The translations under genes were made by a program, and so were the position numbers. Below, in pieces: positions 40,911 to 51,300 of a DNA stretch of 64,000 nucleotides (position 1 is its first letter; the number at the start of each line of letters is the position of its first letter). Under the pieces are notes generated by a model that had not been told where the DNA came from, made no database searches, and saw only the letters and a program-made list of their open reading frames with translations. The stretch comes from Novipirellula herctigrandis (GTDB lineage Bacteria; Planctomycetota; Planctomycetia; Pirellulales; Pirellulaceae), in the NCBI GenBank assembly GCA_007859835.1, contig SJPJ01000001.1, forward strand, positions 3,584,794-3,648,793. Reading direction: 5' to 3'.

Positions 40911-43803
40911 AAGGAGGAGTGGTGGATACATTGGCAAGTGGCTCCCAGTCCGGTGCATCGGCCATGACATCTTCATAGAGCTCCTGCAGTTTCTTCTTGA
41001 GACGCTCGGTGACTTTCGGTCGCTGTTTTGAGATGTCATTTTGCTGCAGCGGATCAGCGTTTGAGTCGTACAAAGCAAACCGGCTGAATCCGCCTGCCTT
41101 AATCGTCGGAATCCACGCTTCCTGGAAGGTCCTTAAACGAACGAATTCGCCCTTCAGCCGGTTGTATTCGGGGCTGGAGAAGGTGGTGTTGACGACGTGG
41201 GCGCCCAAGTTGGGCGTCGACGGATCGATGCCCGCCAACCTGGCCATCTGCCGAGTCAAGTCGTTTTTCCTGGCCTGATCCGAAGGCAATTTGTAACCAC
41301 TGTAACCCATCAGTGTGTAATTCCCTTCCCGCAAGGTGGCCAGATGACCCGATGACGGTGAAAGCCAGAACATGGGTTGCGAGCGATTAAACGTCCCTTT
41401 CTCAATCAGCAAAGGTGACAGATCCGCGCCATCAAGATGCACGCCTTTGGGTTTTTCAATGCCGGCCAGGCCACAGATGGTCGGCAGCAAATCAACCGAT
41501 CCCGATGGCGTGTTCTCGACTCGTCCTCCCCGGAAGCCACGGGGCCAGAAGAAGATCCCGGGCGAACGCAAACCGCCCTCAAAGTTTGATCCCTTGTTAC
41601 CATTCAGTCCGCCATTGCGATCTGTTCGATAGCTGCCATGGTCCGATGAATAGATGATCAATGTATTGTCGAGTTTGCCCATTGCCTTGAGCTTGGCAAC
41701 AAGGCGCCCGATGGCTCGATCAGTATTGTCGACGGTGGCGGAATAGATGGCGGATTCGTCCTTGAGGTCTCCGTAGAGCGACACGATCTCATCCGGCGCC
41801 GCAAGTTTGGAATGAGGCTCGTTGAACCAGATGTTCATAAAAAACGGCTGATCGGGATTTGCCTTCGTTTCCAACCAGTCGATCGCATCGTCCACGACCA
41901 GTTGGCATGAATATCCTTTCAGCGGACCAACGGGTTTGCCGTTGCGTCGAAAATTAACCGGGTTTTTGTGACTTGGGCTGGCCCCGTTCGAGAGGCCGAA
42001 CCAGTAGTCAAAACCGTGCTGCGTGGGCGACGGTTTCCTGCGTTTGCCTGAGGTCATGCCGATGTGCCATTTGCCGAAGTGGGCTGTTCCGTATCCCGCC
42101 TTCTGCAGGACTTCCGCGATCGTCACCTCACGCTCGAGTAGATGCATGTTGTGCCATTGATCCTGCAGGACGCCGTAAATGCCGGTGCGGAGATTCTGCC
42201 TTCCGGTAAGGAGGGTCGCCCGTGACGGCGAACAGACCGCTGCGCCAGCGTGGAAGTCGGTGAACCGGACACCGCGAGCCGCCAGGCTGTCGAGCACCGG
42301 TGTCTTGACTGGCCCGCCATTACAGCCGAGATCCTTTGAACCGAGATCGTCAGCCAGCAGCACGACGACATTCGGAAGTTTTCGAGAGGAGCGCGTAGCG
42401 GAACTCGTCAAGACTTTCGGCGATGGAGGTGAATCATTGCGGGGCCGCCGAAATTCTTGACGAGTTCCGCTACGAGCCGGAGACGCGGCGGTTGGGGTAG
42501 CGTAAGCATCGGCAACCGGCTCCCAAACCGGTGCGTAGGCCATGACGTCTTCGTAGAGTTCCAGCAGCTTTTTCTTGAGCCGCTCGGTGACTTTCGGTCG
42601 CTGTTTTGAGATGTCATTTTGCTGTAACGGATCCGTGCTTAAGTCGTACAGCGCAAACCGACCGAATCCGCCCGCCTTGATCGCGGGAATCCACGCTTCC
42701 TGGAAGGTCTGTAGACGCACCCGCTCGACATTCAGGCGTTGGAATTCGGGACTGGAGAACGTTGTATTGCTCACCGCCTGAATAAGGTTGGGCGATGAAG
42801 GATCGATGCCCGCCAGTTCTGCCATCTTTCGCAGGACTTCGTTGAACCTGACGTGATCAAAGGGCAGTTGATAACCGCGATATCCCATCAATGTGTAGGA
42901 CCCATCGCGCAAGGTGGCCAGGTGGCCTGATGACGGCGCAAGCCAAAGCAGGGGCTGGTCGCGCCGGAACGCTCCCTTCTCCGTCAATAAAGGCGAAAGG
43001 TCGGCGCCATCCAGATGCACGCTCGCCGGTTCATCAATGCCGATCAGGCCACAGATAGTAGGCAACAAATCGACCGAGCCGCATGCCGTGTCTTCAATCC
43101 GACCACCGCGAATCCCACGGGGCCAAAAGAAGATCCCGGGCGAACGCAAACCGCCCTCAAAGTTGGAGCCCTTGTTACCATTCAGTCCGCCATTGCGATC
43201 TGTTCGATAGCTGCCATGGTCCGATGAATAGATGATCAATGTACTGTCGAGTTTGCCCATTGCCTTGAGCTTGGCGACAAGGCGCCCGATGGCTCGATCA
43301 GTATTGTCGACGGTGGCGGAATAGATGGCGGATTCGTCCTTGAGGTCTCCGTAGAGCGACACGATCTCATCCGACGCCGCTAGCTTGGCGTGAGGCTCGT
43401 TGAACCAGAGGTTCAAAAAGAATGGTTGGTCCGGAGACTCCTTTTGGTCCAGCCAGCGGATCGCATCGTCCACGATCAACTGACACGAATAGCCCTTCAG
43501 TGGACCGACGGGTTTCCCGTTGCGAAGGAAGTTGACGGGATTCTTGTGGCTGGGATGTGCGCCGTTGGACAGACCGAACCAGTAATCAAAACCGTGTTCG
43601 GTAGGCGACGGCTTTTTCCGTTTGCCGGAAGTCATTCCGATGTGCCACTTGCCGAAGTGTGCCGTGCCATATCCGGACTGCTGGAGCAGTTCCGGGATCG
43701 TCACTTCCCGCTCAAGCAAATGCATGTTGTGCATGTGATCCTGCAGCACACCGTAAATTCCCGTTCGCAGGTGTTGTCGCCCAGTGATTAAGGTTGTCGC
43801 CAT
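40906..43803 (-). CDS. Two tandem S1 sulfatase domains joined by a translated REP; first domain lacks the FGly site
   Basis: 965 aa from the ATG at 43803, which is internal to the sulfatase fold. Domain 1 (residues 1-430) begins at ATTLITGRQHLRTGIYG, just after the place of the activation motif, so the DDLG strand, the FGly cysteine and the leader are gone. Residues 444-470 (RSGTRQEFR ... PKVLTSSAT) come from REP copy B. Domain 2 (from LPNVVVLLADDLGSKDLGCN) is complete, with C-S-P-S-R at C524, but has no leader of its own. The two domains are a recent duplication of one gene. As it stands domain 1 cannot be active and no export signal exists, so it is probably a pseudogene or depends on an internal start in the REP (TTG before TSSAT). 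Confidence 0.75.
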   Translation of the reverse strand: MATTLITGRQHLRTGIYGVLQDHMHNMHLLEREVTIPELLQQSGYGTAHFGKWHIGMTSGKRKKPSPTEHGFDYWFGLSNGAHPSHKNPVNFLRNGKPVGPLKGYSCQLIVDDAIRWLDQKESPDQPFFLNLWFNEPHAKLAASDEIVSLYGDLKDESAIYSATVDNTDRAIGRLVAKLKAMGKLDSTLIIYSSDHGSYRTDRNGGLNGNKGSNFEGGLRSPGIFFWPRGIRGGRIEDTACGSVDLLPTICGLIGIDEPASVHLDGADLSPLLTEKGAFRRDQPLLWLAPSSGHLATLRDGSYTLMGYRGYQLPFDHVRFNEVLRKMAELAGIDPSSPNLIQAVSNTTFSSPEFQRLNVERVRLQTFQEAWIPAIKAGGFGRFALYDLSTDPLQQNDISKQRPKVTERLKKKLLELYEDVMAYAPVWEPVADAYATPTAASPARSGTRQEFRRPRNDSPPSPKVLTSSATRSSRKLPNVVVLLADDLGSKDLGCNGGPVKTPVLDSLAARGVRFTDFHAGAAVCSPSRATLLTGRQNLRTGIYGVLQDQWHNMHLLEREVTIAEVLQKAGYGTAHFGKWHIGMTSGKRRKPSPTQHGFDYWFGLSNGASPSHKNPVNFRRNGKPVGPLKGYSCQLVVDDAIDWLETKANPDQPFFMNIWFNEPHSKLAAPDEIVSLYGDLKDESAIYSATVDNTDRAIGRLVAKLKAMGKLDNTLIIYSSDHGSYRTDRNGGLNGNKGSNFEGGLRSPGIFFWPRGFRGGRVENTPSGSVDLLPTICGLAGIEKPKGVHLDGADLSPLLIEKGTFNRSQPMFWLSPSSGHLATLREGNYTLMGYSGYKLPSDQARKNDLTRQMARLAGIDPSTPNLGAHVVNTTFSSPEYNRLKGEFVRLRTFQEAWIPTIKAGGFSRFALYDSNADPLQQNDISKQRPKVTERLKKKLQELYEDVMADAPDWEPLANVSTTPPS
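42394..42474. repeat. REP palindrome, copy B (81 bp), in coding frame
   Basis: 27-base arms with 26 of 27 pairing and a 27-base loop that differs from the loop of copy A at only about three positions. It is read in the same open phase as copy A and forms the linker between the two sulfatase domains. The length is divisible by three. Confidence 0.9.
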
Positions 43804-45178
43804 GCACGACAATATGTTTTTGCAGCCGAATCGGGGCCGGCTCCATATTCAACATCCAGTCGTGGTACTGGAAGTTGTCATGGAGGACTTCGCCGTCAAA
43901 TTCGGCCGAAAACGTGCGGCCTTTCACGATCAGCTTGACCGTGTGCCAAACGCCGACCTCGGGATCGATGTGTCGGACGTGCGGCTTGTGTTCTTCCTTC
44001 AGTCCCACCTTCATCGCCGTCTCCTTCGGCAGGAAGTAGTAGCTTTCGAGGTGGCCCATGCCGCCACGGGACCGTAGGTTGAATTGCTCCATGTCCCCGA
44101 AGCCAGGAATCTCGGGAATCAATCGCCGAAAGTTGATTCCGCTATCCGAGATCGTCGGCATTCGAAAGTCAAGCAACAGAACAAAGTCGCGATAGTGTTT
44201 CTTTGTCGCCAGCGATGCACCCCAGGTTTCGATCAGCCCCGATGACTTGAGGACGCCGTCCTCGATAGACCAAAATTCCTGGACCAATGGTGGAGTATGC
44301 CACCCTTCAAGATTCTTGCCGTTGAACAGAGCAGTGAAGCTAGGCGGTGGAACGTTTAGGCCGCTTGTTTGGGCAGCTTCCTCATCTTCATCTTCGAGTT
44401 CCTTAATGAAAATGTTTCGAAACTCAATGGAGCAGGGATTCCTCACGCCGGGGCGACCCTCCACAAAGCGGTGCTTCTGAAAGCGGAGGTGGCTCGGCTC
44501 CATGCTGAGAATACCCGGCGGATACTCAAAGCGTTCGATGATCACATCGCCATCAACTTCCGCGCTGACCGTTTGGCCGACGACAGTCAGCTTGATCGTA
44601 TGCCATTTGCCAATCTCAGGATCGATTGATTTGATTTTCGGGTGTTGGGGCTTCGGCAACTTCATGACTTCAGGAATCAAAAAGAAGCTTTCTAAGTGTC
44701 CAGTACCTGCACCGCTACGGAGGTTGAACTGCTCGGCATCCCCAATCTTCCCCTTCATCGCAGGCAGAAAATCACGAAAATGAATTCCGCTGTCGGACGC
44801 CGTTGGCATTCGATAATCCGCCATCAGCACAAAATTGCTGTACTTCTTCTCGGTAACAAGGTCCGCACCCCACTCTTCAAGCAGTTCCGGTGATTTGAGC
44901 ACTCCATCTTCGATCGCCCACATTTGCTGGACTTTGGCGTTAGCATTCCATCCGGTGAAATCTTTGCCGTTGAAAAGTGAGTTGAAGCCTTCCGGCGGGA
45001 GGTTCAATAGATTTGTATCGCCTTTCCATTCTCTCACCGTCATATTGCGAATCGCGATCGGGCCGTAGTCGCCCTGGATGATCACCGGACCTCGCGGTCG
45101 CTGAGGACGATCCCAGTTGGTGCCATTCGCCCAGGCCAATTCGATGTTCTCCCGAATCACCAGGCCGTTGTGTACCAC
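43712..45178 (-). CDS. Tandem DUF1080 (3-keto-disaccharide hydrolase) protein, truncated at both ends
   Basis: 488 codons from a GTG at 45178. Family sequence continues upstream in frame to about 45317 (AEPTYHHIDVGSPPRVNAAK; PPGQWQTLDIIFQSPRFDSS), where a TGA blocks it, so a first DUF1080 domain has lost its start. Two full domains follow: GFNSLFNGKDFTGWNANAKV ... SIEFRNIFIKEL and SFTALFNGKNLEGWHTPPLV ... NMEPAPIRLQKHIVVHGD. The third domain breaks off at about 43800, where the frame enters sulfatase DNA in the wrong phase and stops at 43712 after LNHWATTPANGN. DUF1080 proteins hydrolyse 3-keto-glycosides or bind glycans. No leader remains. Confidence 0.75.
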   Translation of the reverse strand: MVHNGLVIRENIELAWANGTNWDRPQRPRGPVIIQGDYGPIAIRNMTVREWKGDTNLLNLPPEGFNSLFNGKDFTGWNANAKVQQMWAIEDGVLKSPELLEEWGADLVTEKKYSNFVLMADYRMPTASDSGIHFRDFLPAMKGKIGDAEQFNLRSGAGTGHLESFFLIPEVMKLPKPQHPKIKSIDPEIGKWHTIKLTVVGQTVSAEVDGDVIIERFEYPPGILSMEPSHLRFQKHRFVEGRPGVRNPCSIEFRNIFIKELEDEDEEAAQTSGLNVPPPSFTALFNGKNLEGWHTPPLVQEFWSIEDGVLKSSGLIETWGASLATKKHYRDFVLLLDFRMPTISDSGINFRRLIPEIPGFGDMEQFNLRSRGGMGHLESYYFLPKETAMKVGLKEEHKPHVRHIDPEVGVWHTVKLIVKGRTFSAEFDGEVLHDNFQYHDWMLNMEPAPIRLQKHIVVHGDNLNHWATTPANGNLRCAAGSHAQHAFA

Positions 45179-45305
45179 GCGAACGAACTTTGCGTCCGTG
45201 ATCTTTTTACCGCTAGAATCAAAACGCGGTGATTGGAAGATAATGTCGAGTGTTTGCCACTGCCCCGGTGGCTTGGCTGCGTTGACTCTGGGCGGCGAGC
45301 CAACG

Positions 45306-45496
45306 TCAATGTGGTGATACGTCGGCTCGGCTTCGGCTTGGCGCCGCTCGGCAATTCACGCAGCTTTTTCTTCCAATTGTAAATAGGACGTCTGCGAGAC
45401 ACCTTCGCTGAGACAGAATTGGGCGACGGTCATTTGCGAGGACGCGAATCGTGGCAACCGCTCCTGCCAGAGTTTGGCGGTTTCGGATCGTGGCAT
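45306..45496 (-). pseudogene. IS66-type TnpA (HTH accessory protein) remnant
   Basis: From the ATG at 45496 it reads MPRSETAKLWQERLPRFASS, QMTVAQFCLSEGVSQTSYLQ, then a shift of phase gives YNWKKKLRELPSGAKP. This is the helix-turn-helix protein of IS66-like elements. No TnpB or TnpC follows; the DUF1080 sequence begins immediately. It is a truncated IS end that probably removed the start of the DUF1080 gene. Confidence 0.65.
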
Positions 45497-45652
45497 GGGT
45501 TTTCTCCGTTGAGTGATGCGAAACAAATCCCACAACCCTAACCCCCGCACCTACAACGGTTCTGGTGTACGGTTACATTATTCCGACGGTTCTAAGCCAA
45601 GCCCACAACATCAACCAAACGAATTCCACACTTCAAAGAAGCGACTTAACCG

Positions 45653-48151
45653 ATGAACTTTAAGGCACTGACGACCACATTTGTGTTGACGATGGGGATG
45701 GCGACGGTTGCCGCTGCGGATCAGCGGTACGTATTGCAATACGACTCCCCCGCGAATGACGCATCATTGACTAACAAGGGAAAGGGCAGAAAACCTTCGA
45801 AATTTGGCTACATCCAAACCGCCCTGCCGCTTGGCAACGGTCGGCTGGGGGCCATGTTCTCGGGCGGCGTTGATACCGAGCATCTACTGATCAACGACAT
45901 CACGTTGTGGATGAACGCGAAACGGGGAGCGGACCCTGTCACTCAGTCTGGGTCACGAACCAGCGGAAGCAAAGATCTTGAAACGGTGCGGCAAGTCTAC
46001 CGCGACGGTAAATACGGAACGAAACCCGATAGCATGGAAAGCTTGTCGACGAAATATCTCAGCAGCACCGAGCCCCTTGGCAACTATGCACCGTTTACGG
46101 ATGTGCTAATTTCGACAGGACATGATCCGAAAACCGTCTCCGATTACCGCCGAACGTTGAATGCACGCACAGGGTTGGGAACGGTTGTCTACGCTATCGG
46201 TAACACAACATTTACCCGTGAATTTTTCTGTAGCCATCCACATGATGTGCTCGTCGCTCGTTATACGGCCAGTGACGCGTCTTTGAATTTAACGATCAAG
46301 GCAACCACCAAACACAAGCTAGGGCAACCCAAGGCTGCAGGCGACCGAATCGTTCTGACCGGCCAGGCAAAGATGGTCCAAGACGACATCCAGTTCATGC
46401 AGATAGTCCAAGTCGATGCCGGCGACGCAGCCGTGACTCCGCAGGCCGACGGTTCGCTTCTGATAGCCGGTGCCGACGAAGTGACGATGCTCGTGGCTGG
46501 CTACACCGACTACCTGCCGGTGTTTCCCGCTTTCAAAGGACGCGATTACGAATCGGACTGCAACAAGACAATCTCCCAGGCCGCGACGCTGGGCTACGAC
46601 GCGTTAAAGAAATCACACGTCGATGATGTATCGGGACTGATGGACCGCTGTCGGTTGGAGTTGGATTTCGAACCGGCCGGGCTGACAACGGACCAACTTG
46701 TCACCACGGGCGGCAGCCAAGAACTCGAGAATCTCTATTTCAATTACAGCCGCTATCTGCAGCTTAGCTGTTCACGCGGCGCTCCGGTTCCATCCAACCT
46801 ACAGGGACTTTGGAACGCAGATCTAAAGCCGATGTGGAATTGTGATTACCACACTGACATCAACGTTCAGATGAACTACTGGATGGTAGATCCTGCCAAC
46901 CTCTCGGAATCGTTTCGTCCCTTCGTCAATTGGACGAAGATTCTTGCCCAATCGGGCGCACATACGGCTCGTGAAACCTTTGGCGTCGATCAAGGTTGGA
47001 GCATGGGCTTAAACGGAAACGTCTATGGCTTCACAGCACAAAATGTTCATGGCCGCCGCAACCAACAAGCCGGGCATTGGCTCTGCCAGAACCTTTTCGA
47101 CCACTATGCCTTTAACCAAGACAAGGAATACCTGGAAGAGATCTATCCTGTCCTCAAGGGCGCGGCTGAGTTTTTCGTTGAGTACCTTGCACCTTGGAAA
47201 GATGGAAGTCTTGTCGTCTATCCCACATGGTCGCCAGAAAACGCGTATTTGGTCGCGCAGCACGGCAAACTTAACAAGCAAGCATACGGTGCGTCGTGGG
47301 ACCAGCAGTTGTTGCTGAATCTATTCACCGACTGTATCGAAGCGTCCGCAGTATTGAACCGCGATGAAGACTTCCGGAAAACCTTGCAGAACTTGATTCC
47401 AAAGCTGTGCCCGCAGAAAATCGGCCAGTATGGACAGTTACAAGAATGGCCTGAAGACTGGGACAACCCCAAGGATACTCACCGGCACATTTCGCATTTG
47501 ATCGCCTTGCATCCTGGGCGTGACATTTCTCCGCTGGTCACAAAAGAATTGTACCAGGCGGCGCTCGTGACAATGGAACACCGAGGCGATGAATCCACGG
47601 GCTGGAGCACAGGTTGGAAAACTTGTTTTTGGGCGAGGTTACATAACGGTGACAAGGCACATCAGATTTATCGATTTCTAACCGCAAAACGCGCCTACGC
47701 GAACCTGTTCGATTTCCACCCGCCGTTTCAGATCGATGGAAACTTTGGAGGCGCGGCAGGTGTCTGCGAAATGTTGCTGCAAAGCCATCTTCGAAGTGTT
47801 GATGCGAGTGCCAGTACGATTGGCGAGGCCGCGTATGTTGCGTACCAACAAGATCCGTCGATGAAAAATCACTACACCCCAATCGTCCCAACTGAAACAC
47901 TCGCGGATGCGCCGTACATTTTACACTTACTGCCCGCATTGCCATCGGCCTGGCCCAGCGGACACGTCAAAGGGCTACGGGCGCGAGGAGGTTTCGAAGT
48001 GGACATTTCCTGGGATGGCGGCAAGCTGACAGCAGCTAAGGTCAGGTCAACCGGCGGAGGCACATTTCGTTTGTTCGCAGAGGGCGTCTTAAGCGACAAT
48101 ATCGAGCTGCAGCAGGGGCAGTCTCACACGTGGCTGGAATCCAACAAGTAG
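45653..48151 (+). CDS. Secreted GH95 alpha-L-fucosidase/galactosidase
   Basis: 832 aa with a 22-residue leader (ending VAAAD). GH95 landmarks are in order: TALPLGNGRLGAMFSGG, LLINDITLW, then in the (alpha/alpha)6 barrel PSNLQGLWNADLKPMWNCDY, HTDINVQMNYWMVDPANLSE, VYPTWSPENAY (Glu region of the catalytic acid), HRHISHLIALHPG and FQIDGNFGGAAGVCEMLLQS. All catalytic Asn/Asp/Glu regions are present. GH95 enzymes invert alpha-1,2-fucosyl or alpha-L-galactosyl links. With GH29 at 51944 it makes this a fucose-releasing cluster. The gene starts a plus-strand block of four. Confidence 0.93.
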   Translation: MNFKALTTTFVLTMGMATVAAADQRYVLQYDSPANDASLTNKGKGRKPSKFGYIQTALPLGNGRLGAMFSGGVDTEHLLINDITLWMNAKRGADPVTQSGSRTSGSKDLETVRQVYRDGKYGTKPDSMESLSTKYLSSTEPLGNYAPFTDVLISTGHDPKTVSDYRRTLNARTGLGTVVYAIGNTTFTREFFCSHPHDVLVARYTASDASLNLTIKATTKHKLGQPKAAGDRIVLTGQAKMVQDDIQFMQIVQVDAGDAAVTPQADGSLLIAGADEVTMLVAGYTDYLPVFPAFKGRDYESDCNKTISQAATLGYDALKKSHVDDVSGLMDRCRLELDFEPAGLTTDQLVTTGGSQELENLYFNYSRYLQLSCSRGAPVPSNLQGLWNADLKPMWNCDYHTDINVQMNYWMVDPANLSESFRPFVNWTKILAQSGAHTARETFGVDQGWSMGLNGNVYGFTAQNVHGRRNQQAGHWLCQNLFDHYAFNQDKEYLEEIYPVLKGAAEFFVEYLAPWKDGSLVVYPTWSPENAYLVAQHGKLNKQAYGASWDQQLLLNLFTDCIEASAVLNRDEDFRKTLQNLIPKLCPQKIGQYGQLQEWPEDWDNPKDTHRHISHLIALHPGRDISPLVTKELYQAALVTMEHRGDESTGWSTGWKTCFWARLHNGDKAHQIYRFLTAKRAYANLFDFHPPFQIDGNFGGAAGVCEMLLQSHLRSVDASASTIGEAAYVAYQQDPSMKNHYTPIVPTETLADAPYILHLLPALPSAWPSGHVKGLRARGGFEVDISWDGGKLTAAKVRSTGGGTFRLFAEGVLSDNIELQQGQSHTWLESNK

Positions 48152-48350
48152 ATGTAGAGCCCCGTGCGGGTTCGTTGTGATTGATTTCTGTTTTTCAGTG
48201 GTGTTGCGCGACCCCAGGCTCTAATTTTGGACCGCGTTGCGGGCGCCGCAGGAACACGCAAAATCGGTCGGCGACCGACAGTGAAGCCTTCGTCCAGAAA
48301 CGCGTCGCAATTCGTCAACCGGGTGACGCAGTTTGCCATAGAAATTTTAA

Positions 48351-51300
48351 ATGTCGGTGACCAAAATGGCGGGCATGAACATCAAGCAAAATAATTGTCC
48401 GCCAAATAGCTGCGGATGCCAGCTGCCGAAGAACGCGTTGGATCTTTCCCGTCGCGAATTTATGGTGTCCGCTAGCGCTTTGGCAGCCGGGTTAAGCACT
48501 AGGCCGTTAATGGCCGCAGAAGACCGAGAGTCTTACGCGACCTTGTTGAAGGCGGATCCCTCCTTGCGCGGTTATTGGCGATTCGACGGAAATCTTGTTG
48601 ATGCGATGGGCAAGGCTCCGGGTAAGGGTGCTGTTTCCTATGTCGACGGTGTCGTTGGCGGCAAAGCGATCAAGCTGATTCCCAAACAGTCAGTGACGGT
48701 CAACCAAGCTGATCACTTACGCGGCAAATCGGCGACGGTGGAATTTTTCTTCAAGCTAGTTTCGTCGCCTGAAGGTGACCAGCATCCGGTGCTGATCTCC
48801 CAAACCATTGGGCAACAGGTCCGCTACATCGTGGGTGTCAAGAACGATTTGTCGGGATTGATTTATCAGAACAACGTCGCCACCGTGCAGACCACGATCA
48901 AGCTGCCGACCGATCAACCAATTGAAGTTGGCCGTTGGTACCATTTTGCGATGACCGGTTTTGACCTCGACTTGCGTGCTTACGTCGACGGCTACGAGTG
49001 TAGCTTGACCGGGGGTGCGTTCGAGTTCACGCGACGAGGCCCCAAGAAATCTCCGATGATGTTTGGCGGGACCTCAGTTCGCGGTTGGGGGTTGGCGGAA
49101 GTTTGCTTGGACGAAGTCGCTTGTTACGCGAGTGGACTGGCAGAAGCTGATTTTCAGGAACACCTCAAAGCAGCCGGTTGGGGACAACGCCTCGAAGAAA
49201 CCGGCCAGATCGTCGCGCATGTCGAAGGCCAACGCAACGCGACTCGGGAAGCGAAGGCTCAAGCGATCCTAAACGATCCGGCGCTGACGGCGAAGGGCCA
49301 GACGCATGTCTACGAAGGCGAAAAACTGGAAGCGATTCAATTTACCGTCGGTGGCATCGGCGCCGGCGGCATTCAGTTCAACGGCAAAGCCCAGCCAGGC
49401 ATCTGGCAGATTGCCTGCAACTACACAGAAGAAAAGGTCGCTGATACATTTCTGGCGATTCGGGCACAAGCCAAAGGAGGCAAGCCGGTCGTGCGGGCGT
49501 TGCAGACCGAAGCGGTCGGGCCTTTCGCGGCAATGCCATCTTTGAAGTTCGAGGGCGAATACCCGTTTGGTAAATATCGCTTTAAAGAACCCGCACTGCC
49601 GGTCGAAGTGGAACTCGAGGTCTTCAATCCGTTCATCCCCATGGATCTGAAAAACTCGGCTATCCCCTGTGCGATCTACACCGTCACCTTCACCAACAAT
49701 TCCGCGGGTCCAGTGAAAGTCGACGTATTGGCCGCACAGAAAAATGCTCTCGGTTACCACGAAAGTCCGGCCAGAGCGGAAAAGGGCGGCAAGCCGCAAG
49801 GCCCCGGAAACTATGGCAACAACCAGAACCGCATTTTGAACAATGGCTCAGCAACGATGATGCACATGACTCGTGCTGGCGATGCCAAATCCGACATGGT
49901 GTTGATGACCATGGCCGACGGGAGTGCAGGTTGTGCCGCGTGGGATTCAGCCGTCACGCTGCACAGCAATTTTTCCGATACGGGCATCTGCAAGGGGCCG
50001 GCAGAGTCCAAGGTTTCTGCGGATGGCAAGTCGGTCAATGGTGCCCTCACGGCTCCGCTGCAACTTGCTGCTGGCGAAACCAAGTCGGTCACCTTCGTGC
50101 TGACTTGGTACTTCCAAACCGGCCAGCACGGCAACAAAGGGAAAGCCAAAGTCGTCATGGAAGGCGAAGGCGAGGGACGAGTCGTGGGCTGGAGTCACAG
50201 CGGCCAAAACTACACCAATTGGTGGCCAAACGCGATGAGCGTCGCCGAGTTCCTCCAAGACAACTTGGCAGAATTAACCACGCGAACGCGCCGCTTTCAC
50301 GACACGCTCTACGCGTCCAACATCCCGGTCTGGTTGTTAGATCGCATGAGCTCTCAACTGGCAGTGCTACGCAGCCAAACCGTTTGGTGGGCCGCCGATG
50401 GATACTTTGGTGCTTGGGAAGGCTGCAATCCGGCGAAGGGTTGCTGTGAAGGCAACTGCACTCACGTCTGGCATTATGCCCAAGCACACGCACGGTTGTT
50501 GCCCGAGCTCGGCCGGATGATGCGCGATCAAGATTATGCGACTCAATTGCCAAGCGGTTTGACTCCCTATCGTCACACGCGACAAGACGCCGCCGCCGAC
50601 GGGCACTTTGGCACGATCCTTAACACGTACCGCGAACACCTTTGCTCGGCGGATAACGAATGGCTAAAATCGCGCTGGCCGAAAATCAAAAAAGCGATCG
50701 AGTGGGGGATTGAGCACTGGAATCCCAAACGCGATGGGTTCCTGCAAACCGTTCAACACAACACGCTCGACGGAGCCATGACCGGTTGTTCCTCGTGGAT
50801 CGGCAGTTTGTACCTGTCATCGTTAGAAGCTGGAGCCAGGATGGCAGAGGCGGTGGGGGAGTCTGACGTCGCTGCCGACTATCGCAAGATACGTCAGTCG
50901 GGAAAAAAGTTGCAGGACCAGCGTTTGTGGAACGGCGAGTACTATGTACAAGAAGTCGGCGAGCAACGAATTCAAGATTACTTGGACGGCTGTCACATTG
51001 ATCAATTGCTGGGCGAGTGGTGGGGGGATCAAGTCGGCATTGATCGAAACTTCCCAGCCGACCGATCCAAGAAAGCGCTGAAGTCGTTGTTGAAGTACAA
51101 CTTCTTGACTGACTTTCATGGGCAATCGCTCAAGCCGCGTCAGTACTGTGAATCGGACGACGGTGGCATGAAGATGATCACGTGGCCGAATAAGCCGCAG
51201 CCAATCCCCGGCATGAAGTACGGCGACGAAGTGATGACCGGGTTCGAGTACGGAGCGGCCGTTTCAATGATGCAAAACGGCCTGTTGAAGGAAGGGTTGA

